This document shows, in pieces, positions 15,230 to 22,996 of a stretch of 55,581 nt of DNA. Every line of letters starts with the position of its first letter. The first letter of the stretch is position 1. The translations under genes and the position numbers were made by a program. The DNA comes from an uncultured Sterolibacterium sp. (GTDB taxonomy: Bacteria; Pseudomonadota; Gammaproteobacteria; Burkholderiales; Rhodocyclaceae): the NCBI GenBank assembly GCA_903930535.1, contig CAIYYX010000055.1, positions 1 to 55,581 of the forward strand. Direction: 5' to 3'. Below the pieces are notes generated by a model. The model had not been told where the DNA came from. It ran no database searches and was given only the letters and a program-made list of their open reading frames with translations.

Positions 15230-16405
15230 TCAGGTCAGGGCAACCGTCAGCGGATCGTAGGGGTAGAGCCACTCGTTGCGTGACCGCGCGATGTTTCTTT
15301 CCGCAAAGGCCTGTCGCATCGCTTCGGCATCTGTGATCTGGTAGAGCTCGGCCATTTCCGTCGACTCATCGACCACGCGCGAGGTCCGCGGCACGCGGTG
15401 TTGCTGGTAGATCTTGAGCGCCTGTTCCAAGGGCACTTCGAGATCGATTGCCCGCGCCAGCACAGCCGCATCCTCTATGGCCATCGCGGCGCCCTGGGCC
15501 ATATAGGGCAATGTGGCATGCACGGCGTCGCCCAGCAGCGTCGTGCGGCGTGTGCTCCAGTTGGAGGCAACCTTGCGGTTGTTCAGCGCCCATCTGTAGC
15601 ATTGATCCTTATCCACATTCTCAACGACCGCGCGCACCATCGGGTGCCAGCCGGCGTAATCCTCATCGAGCTCATTCCAGGGACGGCAGGCGGTCCAGGA
15701 CTCCTCTTCCCAGGGCCTTCTGACGCAACCGATGAAATTGAGCAGGCTACCGCCGCGCAGGTAATACATGACGCCATGATTGTTGGGCCCGCAAAAAATC
15801 GACGACACCACGTCCGGCAACAAATCCTTGGGGATGCGCTCGACCGGAACCATGCATCGCCAGACGACCTGGCCGGTAAACACCGGCGCGTCTTCGCCGA
15901 TGACATGGCGGCGCACGACAGACTTGATGCCGTCTGCGCCGATCAGCAATTCGGCACGAACAGCGGGACGCTGGTCGAGCTGCACGGCAACGCCATGCTC
16001 ATCTTCGACAACGCCGGTCGCCCGCACGCCCGTCGCCACCGCATCGGGATCGAGCGCGCGCACCGCTGCCAGCAACTGACTGTGAAGATCGACGCGATGA
16101 ACCTGGTAGTAGGGCACGCCATGCCGCTCAAGGTGGGCATCGCCCAGCGGGATGCGATGCAATTCCTCTCCCGAATCGAAGCGACGAAACTCGAAGGCTT
16201 TCGGCTTGACGCCGGCGACGTCGAGTTGTGATTTCAGCCCCAGGTGGTAAAGGACTTTTACGGCATTGGCGCTCATCTGGACGCCGGCCCCGACTTCGCC
16301 GAGTTCATGAGCCTGCTCATAAACTCGGACACGATGCCCTCGTTTGAGCAAACACCCGGCCGCGGCAAGACCGCCGATTCCCGCACCCACGATTACGATA
16401 TCCAT
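15230..16405 (-). CDS. FAD-dependent aromatic-ring monooxygenase
   Basis: The 391-aa protein is a class A flavoprotein hydroxylase. It has the FAD-binding GxGxxG (VIVGAGIGGLAAAGCLLKRG, residues 4-23), the DG motif LIGADGIKSVVRRH near residue 160, and the GD motif TLLGDAVHATLPYMAQGAAM near 290. Overall it resembles 3-hydroxybenzoate 6-hydroxylase and salicylate hydroxylase types, which use NAD(P)H and O2 to hydroxylate aromatic acids in the cytoplasm. The exact substrate is unknown. It is divergent from a broken hydroxy-acid oxidase gene. AAGGG a few bases upstream supports the ATG at 16405. Confidence 0.85.
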   Translation of the reverse strand: MDIVIVGAGIGGLAAAGCLLKRGHRVRVYEQAHELGEVGAGVQMSANAVKVLYHLGLKSQLDVAGVKPKAFEFRRFDSGEELHRIPLGDAHLERHGVPYYQVHRVDLHSQLLAAVRALDPDAVATGVRATGVVEDEHGVAVQLDQRPAVRAELLIGADGIKSVVRRHVIGEDAPVFTGQVVWRCMVPVERIPKDLLPDVVSSIFCGPNNHGVMYYLRGGSLLNFIGCVRRPWEEESWTACRPWNELDEDYAGWHPMVRAVVENVDKDQCYRWALNNRKVASNWSTRRTTLLGDAVHATLPYMAQGAAMAIEDAAVLARAIDLEVPLEQALKIYQQHRVPRTSRVVDESTEMAELYQITDAEAMRQAFAERNIARSRNEWLYPYDPLTVALT

Positions 16406-16515
16406 ATTGCCCTTGACCCCTTAATGACTCCAGCACTCTCGCAATATTCTAGACGAACCAGCGCCGACTTAAGCAGGGCATAATGCAGAAGAAATTGTCA
16501 AAAGGAGACATGACC

Positions 16516-17104
16516 GTGGCCGCGAAGAGAGAAGAGCAACGTAGACGGTTTCTGAAATGGCTATCCGCCAGCCCGATGCTGTCACTGGCAGGCGGCGCGC
16601 AGCTCTTGGCGCAAGAAGTTGGGCTGCGCCGATCCGATGATCTGGACGTCACCCGCGGCACCCGATCTGTTTGCGAGCCCCAAGGATGCGATCAACGTGT
16701 TTGATTTCGAGCCGGTTGTCTTCAACCAGGAGACCTTCACGTATTTCCGGCGGAAAGATCCGCGCGTCTGCGCCTCCTGCCATGTCCATGGGATAGGCAG
16801 CGTACAGGAGAGACCCAATTACGAAGGCATCGACATGTCCAAGGTCGCCAGGGTGGCTCAAGGCAAGGTGCCGATTATCTTCGACAGTGGCTTGCGCCGC
16901 GGCACCGATATTTTCAAGGCCCTGGCGATGGGCGCTTCCGCAGTCTGCATCGGCCGACCCTATCTCTGGGGTCTGGGAGTCTTCGGTCAGCCTGGGGTGG
17001 AACGCGTACTGGAAATCCTGCGCGTGGAGTTGTTCGCCGTCATGCAGCAGATGGGAGTCGCAAATATCGCAGCAATTTCTCCTGCGATGGTCCGCAAGGC
17101 TTGA
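16516..17104 (+). pseudogene. FMN-dependent alpha-hydroxy-acid oxidase, decayed
   Basis: The start carries a twin-arginine-like N-terminus (EEQRRRFLKWL) after AAGGAG. A frameshift near 16615 is needed to reach APDLFASPKDAINVFDFEPV, the usual N-terminus of this family. The whole barrel core is then missing, including the catalytic SNHGGR histidine. The frame resumes with VPIIFDSGLRRGTDIFKALA and GRPYLWGLGVFGQPGVERVL, the C-terminal FMN-phosphate region. A linking segment of unclear origin (DPRVCASCHVHGIG) sits at the deletion point. It is a pseudogene of an enzyme oxidising lactate- or mandelate-like substrates. Confidence 0.75.
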
Positions 17105-17115
17105 AAGGAATCGCT

Positions 17116-17526
17116 ATGGACGCACTGAACAATTATGGCCCGCTGGCCGGTCGCGTGCTGATTGCGCTGATTTTTGTGCTCTCGGGTTTCGGGAAACTGA
17201 CCGGCTTCGAGGCCACCATAAACAGCATCGCCAGCAAGGGTGTTCCCCTGCCGCAGTTGGCGGCGGTGACCGCCATCGTCGTCGAGTTGGGCGGGGGCAT
17301 CATGCTGATGCTGGGCTGGAAGGCGCGCTGGGCAGCCGCAGCCATTGCCGCGTTTACGCTGCTTGCGGCGTTGATCTTCCACGCTTTCTGGGCTGCGGCT
17401 CCCGCGCAGGCGCATGGCCAGATGGTGCACTTCATGAAGAATATAGCGATATGTGGCGGGCTGCTTTACGTCGTAGTTTACGGCAGCGGGCCGATGAGTC
17501 TGGATGGCCGCTCTCGCCGAAGCTGA
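17116..17526 (+). CDS. DoxX family membrane protein
   Basis: The 136-aa protein starts at the ATG at 17116, behind AAAGGA. It has four hydrophobic segments and the DoxX opening RVLIALIFVLSGFGKLTGFE, followed by IVVELGGGIMLMLGWKARWA. DoxX proteins are inner-membrane proteins associated with thiosulfate:quinone oxidoreductase or with redox homeostasis, and many have no assigned role. It lies 11 bases after the hydroxy-acid oxidase remnant, suggesting a former two-gene operon. Its stop adjoins that of the convergent HDOD gene. Confidence 0.82.
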   Translation: MDALNNYGPLAGRVLIALIFVLSGFGKLTGFEATINSIASKGVPLPQLAAVTAIVVELGGGIMLMLGWKARWAAAAIAAFTLLAALIFHAFWAAAPAQAHGQMVHFMKNIAICGGLLYVVVYGSGPMSLDGRSRRS

Positions 17527-18372
17527 TCAGGCGCGCAGGGCGGCGACCAGGGAGGCGACTTCTGCCGCCGATTCCTCAAGAATGCTGGAGAGCGTTTCGT
17601 CATCGAGTGCGACATCGATGTGAACTTCCGTGCCCTGACGGCCGTAACCGGCAAGCTGCGACAGCGGCGACTCCACCGGCGCCAACTGGTCAGCCAGGAG
17701 CAGGGTGTCGGCGAGGGTCGAGGGCGGCATGGCGAGATAGCCTTCCCACATGCCTTCGATCGCCGCGGTCACCGCCGCGGGAACGCCCAGGCGCTTGAGC
17801 ACCGCACGGCCGACATCGCTTGCAGCGCCTTCGTCCCAGGCGTCCAGACTGCCATCCTCCCCCTCCAGCAAGCCTGGGAAGGCTGCGGCGCGCGAGATCA
17901 TGAAAAAACCGCCCACTTCATGAATGATGCCGGCAAAAAATGCGGTGTCCGGGTCGACATGGGTGACGCGGCGTGCGATGACCTGGGAGAGTGCCGCGAC
18001 ATGGGCGGTGTGTTCCCACAAACGAACCGCCAGTTGCCGGTGCGCGGGGGTATGGGACATGCCTTCCATCTGCCGCACCACCACTGCAGCAGCGAGCACT
18101 CGCAGGGTATTGAAACCGATGCGCGACACGGCGCTCTTGACATCGGCAATGCTACGGCCGGAACGGTTGTAGGTCACCGAATTGGCTACGGCGACGACGC
18201 GCGCCGCCATCAGCGGGTCGGACTGCACCAGTTTGGCCAGCCGCTCTATGGAGCAATCCGGGTCGTCGATGACCCGCTGCACCCTGAGAGCCAGTTCGGT
18301 GGACGTCGGGAAAATCAGTTCGTCCCGGCTCGCCGCTTCGGCAATCTGGCCCAAAATCGCTCGCACGTCCAT
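17527..18372 (-). CDS. HDOD domain signalling protein
   Basis: The 281-aa protein has an HDOD domain from about residue 15 to 215. Recognisable parts are IFPTSTELALRVQRVIDDPD, then LVQSDPLMAARVVAVANS, VKSAVSRIGFNTLRVLAAA and FFAGIIHEVGGFFMI. HDOD domains are related to HD-GYP but lack the full metal site. Here HE replaces HD in IIHEVGG, so phosphodiesterase activity is not expected. Such proteins are regulators of motility, stress responses or second-messenger signalling. It is divergent from an EAL remnant, which may reflect a former signalling gene pair. Confidence 0.85.
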   Translation of the reverse strand: MDVRAILGQIAEAASRDELIFPTSTELALRVQRVIDDPDCSIERLAKLVQSDPLMAARVVAVANSVTYNRSGRSIADVKSAVSRIGFNTLRVLAAAVVVRQMEGMSHTPAHRQLAVRLWEHTAHVAALSQVIARRVTHVDPDTAFFAGIIHEVGGFFMISRAAAFPGLLEGEDGSLDAWDEGAASDVGRAVLKRLGVPAAVTAAIEGMWEGYLAMPPSTLADTLLLADQLAPVESPLSQLAGYGRQGTEVHIDVALDDETLSSILEESAAEVASLVAALRA

Positions 18373-18399
18373 GAGGTTCCTCCGGATTGATGCCTTGTT

Positions 18400-18745
18400 A
18401 TGGTGATCCCAAACTTTGAATTTGGCAATTCCATTTCTTTCACCTGCAGTGACTTTGGCACGGCAATTTTTTTGCTCTCCTCCCTGAAACGCCTGCCTCT
18501 GGATGAACTGAAAATCGATCAGGGTTTCGTCAGGGACATTCTCACCGACCCCAACGCTGCCGCCATTGCCAAGACCCTCATCGCACTCCCCCCATAGCCG
18601 CGGCCTCGGAGTGATTGCAGAGGGCGTGGCAACGGCAATGCAAAGGGACTTTCACGCCAATGCCGGCTGCCTTGCCTATCAGGGTTATTATTTCAGCCGA
18701 CCGCTGCCGCTGGAGGGTTTCCTGGCGTTCGTAGGGCGGGATTGA
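18400..18745 (+). pseudogene. EAL domain C-terminal remnant
   Basis: Frame 1 gives CSDFGTAIFLLSSLKRLPLD and ELKIDQGFVRDILTDPN, then an in-frame stop after TLIALPP. A second frame from about 18600 gives GVIAEGV, then CLAYQGYYFSRPLPLEGFLA and FVGRD. This is the last third of an EAL (c-di-GMP phosphodiesterase) domain with a frameshift, a damaged DDFGTG motif (SDFGTA) and no EAL motif or N-terminal part. It cannot be functional. Its end overlaps the antisense 122-aa gene. Confidence 0.8.
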
Positions 18746-19061
18746 GTCGGGTATCGACATAGCCGACATAGCCGATGCGCCCTCTCCTGAGCAGTTTGTC
18801 CAGCCTTCTGCCGGCCGCCTGCGGCGTGGCGAAGAGCTCGTCCGTGAAGGCATTGCACGCCGCCCAGCGCCCTTCCGGCGTGGGCAGGACAGCGACTTGC
18901 CGGCCGCCGTGAAGGGTCGCGACAATGCATCCCGCTTCGCTGTCCCGCCAGGAGGCGGTCACCAGCGACATCGCTTCGTCTCTTGGCACGCAAAGCGCAA
19001 CCAGGGCATCGATCTGCGAGTCGCAGACGATGCAGACGATGGCCGGAAAATAGCCGCTCAC
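18693..19061 (-). CDS. Hypothetical 122-aa protein coupled to the TSUP permease
   Basis: A GTG at 19061 overlaps the permease stop in a GTGA arrangement and yields 122 aa. The sequence has a hydrophobic start (FPAIVCIVCDSQIDALVALC), a beta-rich middle (AGCIVATLHGGRQVAVLPTP) and a basic C-terminal part (RRLDKLLRRGRIGYVGYVDT). I do not recognise a family and see no motif. The coupling supports a real gene. The final 53 bases overlap, antisense, the decayed EAL remnant, so the present C-terminus may not be ancestral. Confidence 0.5.
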   Translation of the reverse strand: MSGYFPAIVCIVCDSQIDALVALCVPRDEAMSLVTASWRDSEAGCIVATLHGGRQVAVLPTPEGRWAACNAFTDELFATPQAAGRRLDKLLRRGRIGYVGYVDTRLNPALRTPGNPPAAAVG

Positions 19062-19807
19062 ATTATCCCATCGTAGACAAGCTTGACGCCGATGCCGAGC
19101 AATGCCCAGTAACTGATCTCGTAGAACACGCGGTCGTTCAGCTTGCCCTGAATCAGCAAGCCGAGCCAGACGCCGACCGGCACGAGGGGCAGGAGCACGA
19201 GTGCGGTGAGGAAATTGCTGGTATCCAGCTGTCCCAGGAAGGCATAGGGGATGATCTTGGCGTAGTTGGACGCGAAGAAGTACCACACCATGGTTCCGAC
19301 GTAGACGCGCTTGTCCAGCCGCAGCGGCAGCAGGTAAGCCATGATGGGGGCAGAACCGGCATGAGCGAGAAAGCTGGTGATTCCCGACAGCGACGACCAG
19401 AGTACGCCAAGTGGCCATGAGGTCTGGGTGGGCGGCCGCTTCTTCGCCCAGCCGAGGAGATTGTTCAGCGCAAACAGTATGGCGATGGCGCCTACGACCA
19501 GGCGCAGCACATCCTGCCGCACCAGACCGAATATCAGGGTGCCGACCACGATGCCTATGGCCAGGCCGGTGAGCAGGATGGGCATATTGGCTCTGTCATA
19601 GACGCCCCTGAAGGCGCGCAGACCGAAAAGATCGATAAAGCAAAGTATCGGCAGCATGATTGCCGCCGCCTGCAGCGGCGAGATGACAAGAGAAAGCAGC
19701 GGCACGGCCATGCCGCCGAACAACCCGGGAATCCCGGTCTTGGAAATTCCCGTGAGCAGCACGACAGGGATGGCGATGAGATAAAACAGCGGATCGGTGA
19801 TGAGCAT
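19058..19807 (-). CDS. TSUP (TauE/SafE) family anion permease
   Basis: The 249-aa inner-membrane protein has about eight hydrophobic segments in two halves, with the family pattern LTGISKTGIPGLFGGMAVPL at residues 19-38 and SGITSFLAHAGSAPIMAYLL in the second half. TSUP proteins export or import sulfite, sulfonates, thiosulfate or other organic anions. The substrate is not predictable here. I use the ATG at 19807 where homology begins. ATGs at 19840 and 19858 are also in frame and none has a strong ribosome site. Confidence 0.85.
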   Translation of the reverse strand: MLITDPLFYLIAIPVVLLTGISKTGIPGLFGGMAVPLLSLVISPLQAAAIMLPILCFIDLFGLRAFRGVYDRANMPILLTGLAIGIVVGTLIFGLVRQDVLRLVVGAIAILFALNNLLGWAKKRPPTQTSWPLGVLWSSLSGITSFLAHAGSAPIMAYLLPLRLDKRVYVGTMVWYFFASNYAKIIPYAFLGQLDTSNFLTALVLLPLVPVGVWLGLLIQGKLNDRVFYEISYWALLGIGVKLVYDGIM

Positions 19808-20145
19808 GTCGGGATGTCGTGGATGCGGAGCGTTCGCCATTGTGCCATGCGCGCGCAAAAGGCGTCACCGAAGACCTCTCGCAAAGTAGGTGACAATCCG
19901 GCCGGAAGCAAAGCCTATTACACGCTGTTGGCCAGGCAATTGAATGTCGCGGGAAATGAGATTCCCAAGGAAGGCAAGAAACTGCCCCACCTCCCCAGCT
20001 AGCCGCAGAGAGTGCAGAAAATTGATATTCGAAGTGTTAAAGTGTCAAAGAAGAGGGGCGGGCCAATCACGGGAAGCTGATGTATGTCTAGAAAGCTGCT
20101 AGGGAACGTGCAGTCTCGACCCGTTCTTGCCGGCGAGGCGTTTGC
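19808..20145. other. Intergenic, no intact gene
   Basis: This stretch of about 340 bases holds no frame I can support. A 62-codon frame ending at 20002 has a short protein-like tail but no recognisable relatives. Its neighbours are gene fragments, so this is probably degraded sequence. Confidence 0.4.
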
Positions 20146-20431
20146 ATGAGCCGCCGCTGGCGCCTTTTCCCCAAGTACGCGACGCTGATCATCTTGCTGG
20201 TCGCCGTCTTGCTGGTGGTGAGCGGGGTGATCAGCATTTATGCGTCTTCCCGCGAGGCACAAGAGCATCTGCTCGCGCTGTAGGTCGAGAAGGCGCAACA
20301 CGCGGCGACCCGCATCGAACAATACATTGTCGACATTGAACATCAACTCGGCTGAACTGCGCTGCCCGGCATGGATGGCTACGAGGTCTGTCGGCAATTG
20401 AAGAATGATCCTGCAACGGCGCATATCCCGA
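20146..20431 (+). pseudogene. Sensor kinase / response regulator remnant
   Basis: The ATG at 20146 begins MSRRWRLFPKYATLIILLVA with a transmembrane segment (ending ISIYASSREAQEHLLAL) typical of membrane sensor kinases. An in-frame TAG follows, then VEKAQHAATRIEQYIVDIEH, then another stop. The sequence jumps to a receiver-domain piece (LPGMDGYEVCRQLKNDPATA) that ends abruptly at HIP. It looks like a hybrid kinase gene reduced to its N-terminus and a bit of its receiver domain by internal deletion and nonsense mutation. Confidence 0.75.
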
Positions 20432-20485
20432 AACCTGCAGGCAAAGCAGGGCTATCCCCAGAAATGCAATGATTTTCGCTTTCAT
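20432..20485 (-). pseudogene. Truncated 5' end of a secreted or lipoprotein gene
   Basis: On the minus strand an ATG at 20485 with GGAG 7 bases upstream starts a signal-peptide-like sequence, MKAKIIAFLGIALLCLQV. It then runs directly into the antisense strand of the receiver-domain remnant. The good start and abrupt junction suggest the front end of a secreted-protein gene cut by the same rearrangement that produced the kinase remnant. Confidence 0.4.
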
Positions 20486-20661
20486 GTGATGCTCCGTTGG
20501 CAATGTTTTCGTGCCCGCAAGCAGGGCGAACGACAGGGCAAGAAATAGGGTAAGCGCACATATGCCCTTGTCAATAAGGCGACAAATAGACGCAGCCGTC
20601 ATCGCTTTGCGTGAGAAAATGAGCAAAGGCTTCCTGACCCGATCAACCGCGCAGGACAAAC

Positions 20662-22662
20662 TTGGCTTTTGAGAAAACGATGACAGATTTTGTCGCAGAC
20701 GCTGCGCCCAGGCAGGTGCCGCAGGGAGCGCTGATTCTCGACGCAGGATTTTCCATCACGGCGGCCAGCCCGGAAGTGGAAGCGCTGTCCGGTTATCCGC
20801 CGCTCGCTCTGCGCGGCATGCCTGTGACAAGACTCATCCCGGACGCCCGGAGCGCTCCCTTGGGCGAGCCTTCGGTCCTGTCACTGCTGCACCGTGACGG
20901 CAGCCTGAGGCCCATACAGCTTTGGCTGACATGCCTTGATGGCGAGGCGTTCGGCTACATCTGCGTCATCGGCGACAGGAGGCAGCTGCGAAGCGATGAG
21001 CGCGGCTGGCTCGAAGCCGAGGCGGCCATCGCAGCCATTCACAGCATTCCGTTCGCGCTCTGGATCAGCGGCCTGGACGGGCGCTGCGAGGTGCAGAACC
21101 GGGCTTCGCTCAGCAGTTGGGGCAACCTGATCGGCAAGCTTCCCGATGAGACCGGGCTGCCTCCTGCCGCCGTGCGCGAGTGGCAGGACATCAATCGCCG
21201 GGCGCTTGCCGGAGAACCGGTTCGCCACGAGTGGCGCTATGAAGCGGGCGGCTCGTTGCAGGTTTTCGAAAATTTTGTCGTCCCGGTTGTCGCGGGCGAG
21301 CGAACCATAGGTGCGGTCGGTTTGTCCGTGGACATTACCGAGCGCAAGAAGGCCGAGGCGAGGGTCACTTATCTTGCCACCCACGACGACCTGACCGGCC
21401 TGCCCAAGCGCTCGGAGATGGCTGCAGCGGTCAGCCGACTGCTCGCCGGGGGCAGGCGCTTCTGCCTGTGCCTGATGGATCTGGACAGGTTCAGGGTCAT
21501 CAACGACGCGCTCGGACACCACGCCGGCGACCTGCTTCTGAAAGAGATTGCGGTTCGACTGCAGCAGCATATCTCGGGAGAACAGACGGCCTATCACCTG
21601 GGCGCCGACGAGTTCGCCCTGCTGCTGCCGCTGGCCGTCGAAGAGGATGCGGAGGTTCTCGTCCGGCCCTTGCTGGATCTCGTCAGCCAGCCCTGTGTCA
21701 TTGCTGGCACCGGCGTGACCAGCGCCTGCAGCATAGGCGTCTCGGTCTGTCCGGAGGATGGTCAGTCCGTGGTGACGCTGTTCAAGAACGCAGACCTTGC
21801 CAAGTCCCGCGCCAAGCACGCCGGCGGCAATACCCTGATGTGCTTCTCCGGTGAGATGCACGTCGATGCGCGCGCCAGGCTGGCCCTCGAGGCGGACCTG
21901 CGCGCGGCAGCGCTGGCCGGGCAACTCACGCTTTGCTACGAGCCCAGGATTTCGCTCGCCGACAGCCGCATCTGCGGCATGGAAGTGCTGCTGCGCTGGC
22001 AGCATCCCGTGCTCGGCGCCATTCCTCCCGACGTATTCATCCCTCTGGCCGAGGAGTCCGGGCTGATTGAACTCATCAGCGAGTGGGTACTGGAAACCGC
22101 CTGCCGGCAGAACAGGATCTGGCAGGACAGCGGCTATCCGCCGATGCGCATGGCGGTCAATATCTCGGCGCGCCAGTTCAACAGGGCGCTTCTCGAGACC
22201 CTGCAAAGAGTTCTTTCCGAGACCGGACATCCACCGCAACTGCTCGAACTGGAAATCACCGAGAGCACGCTGATGTTGAACATGAATGAGGCGGTGGAAA
22301 TCATGCACCGTTTGACCGACCTTGGGGTGAGACTGGTGGTGGACGACTTCGGTACGGGCTATGCCGCCTTTACTTATCTGCGCAACTTTCCGGTCGCCGG
22401 CGTCAAGCTCGACAACACCTTCATCCGCGGGGTGGCGGTCCGGGTCGAGGATCAGGCCATCGTGCGCGCCATCATCGCATTGGCGCATACCCTGAAGCTG
22501 ACCGTGGTGGCCGAGTACGTCGAGGATGCGGCGCAGATGAAAGCGCTGCGCGAACTTTCCTGCGACGAGTGCCAGGGACACCTTTTCAGTCCGCCGGTCG
22601 CGGCCGCGGCTTTCGAGAGCTTTCTCGGCGCCGGTTTTACTTCCCTTTCAGGAGGGACTTGA
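20662..22662 (+). CDS. PAS-GGDEF-EAL c-di-GMP signalling protein
   Basis: The protein of about 666 aa has PAS-like sensor regions in the first 230 residues (a PAC-like end IGAVGLSVDITERKKAEA), then a GGDEF domain (THDDLTGLPKRSEM to LMDLDRFRVINDALGHHAGD) and an EAL domain. The GGDEF signature reads GADEF (HLGADEFALLLPL), so cyclase activity is doubtful. The EAL motif reads EVL (GMEVLLRWQHPVLG), but ELEITESTLMLN, VVDDFGTGYAAF and VKLDNTF are intact, so phosphodiesterase activity is plausible. It has no transmembrane segments, so it is cytoplasmic. The start is TTG 20662 (AGGAC upstream) or ATG 20680. Confidence 0.88.
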   Translation: MAFEKTMTDFVADAAPRQVPQGALILDAGFSITAASPEVEALSGYPPLALRGMPVTRLIPDARSAPLGEPSVLSLLHRDGSLRPIQLWLTCLDGEAFGYICVIGDRRQLRSDERGWLEAEAAIAAIHSIPFALWISGLDGRCEVQNRASLSSWGNLIGKLPDETGLPPAAVREWQDINRRALAGEPVRHEWRYEAGGSLQVFENFVVPVVAGERTIGAVGLSVDITERKKAEARVTYLATHDDLTGLPKRSEMAAAVSRLLAGGRRFCLCLMDLDRFRVINDALGHHAGDLLLKEIAVRLQQHISGEQTAYHLGADEFALLLPLAVEEDAEVLVRPLLDLVSQPCVIAGTGVTSACSIGVSVCPEDGQSVVTLFKNADLAKSRAKHAGGNTLMCFSGEMHVDARARLALEADLRAAALAGQLTLCYEPRISLADSRICGMEVLLRWQHPVLGAIPPDVFIPLAEESGLIELISEWVLETACRQNRIWQDSGYPPMRMAVNISARQFNRALLETLQRVLSETGHPPQLLELEITESTLMLNMNEAVEIMHRLTDLGVRLVVDDFGTGYAAFTYLRNFPVAGVKLDNTFIRGVAVRVEDQAIVRAIIALAHTLKLTVVAEYVEDAAQMKALRELSCDECQGHLFSPPVAAAAFESFLGAGFTSLSGGT

Positions 22663-22996
22663 GATCGGCGAAGGGGTTATGCGTCGCCACCGGGCCGCTG
22701 CCTGAAGGCCCGTCTGATCTTCCCTGCGCTTCGAGATATCGCGAGTGCTCGTTGTCGTGGCAGTAGACGCAGAGCAGTTCCCAGTTGCTGCCGTCGGGCG
22801 GGTTGTGGTCGTGATTGTGATCGCGATGATGGACGGTCAGTTGCTGAAGATTGTCGCGGTTGAATTCCCGGGTGCAGCGGCCGCAGATCCAGGGATAAAT
22901 CTTCAGCGCCCGTTCCCGATAACCCTGTTCGCGCTGCTCTGCAGTGCGTCTTGCGTCTGCGACGATGCGATCCAATTTTGAATTACTCTCGCTCAT
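22637..22996 (-). CDS. yajD: YajD-type HNH nuclease
   Basis: The 119-aa protein has the YajD-family HNH domain. YPWICGRCTREFNRDNLQQL carries the first Cys pair, TVHHRDHNHDHNPPDGSNWE the histidine motif, and LLCVYCHDNEHSRYLE the second Cys pair and final His. The four cysteines form the structural zinc site and the HH motif the nuclease site. The biological role of YajD is unknown. The ATG overlaps the stop of the upstream TPR gene (ATGA), and its 3' end overlaps that of the convergent GGDEF-EAL gene by 26 bases. Confidence 0.85.
   Translation of the reverse strand: MSESNSKLDRIVADARRTAEQREQGYRERALKIYPWICGRCTREFNRDNLQQLTVHHRDHNHDHNPPDGSNWELLCVYCHDNEHSRYLEAQGRSDGPSGSGPVATHNPFADLKSLLKGK

Noticed and set aside
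16700-16830. CxxCH motif (CASCH) as a cytochrome c gene
   Set aside because: It lies inside the decayed hydroxy-acid oxidase frame, with no signal peptide or cytochrome fold around it. It may be chance or a small insertion.
19814-20002. Small 62-codon gene
   Set aside because: There is no recognisable homology or ribosome site, and it lies among gene fragments.
20881-22581. Long minus-strand frame of 566 codons
   Set aside because: It is an antisense shadow of the PAS-GGDEF-EAL gene caused by high GC content, with no family similarity.
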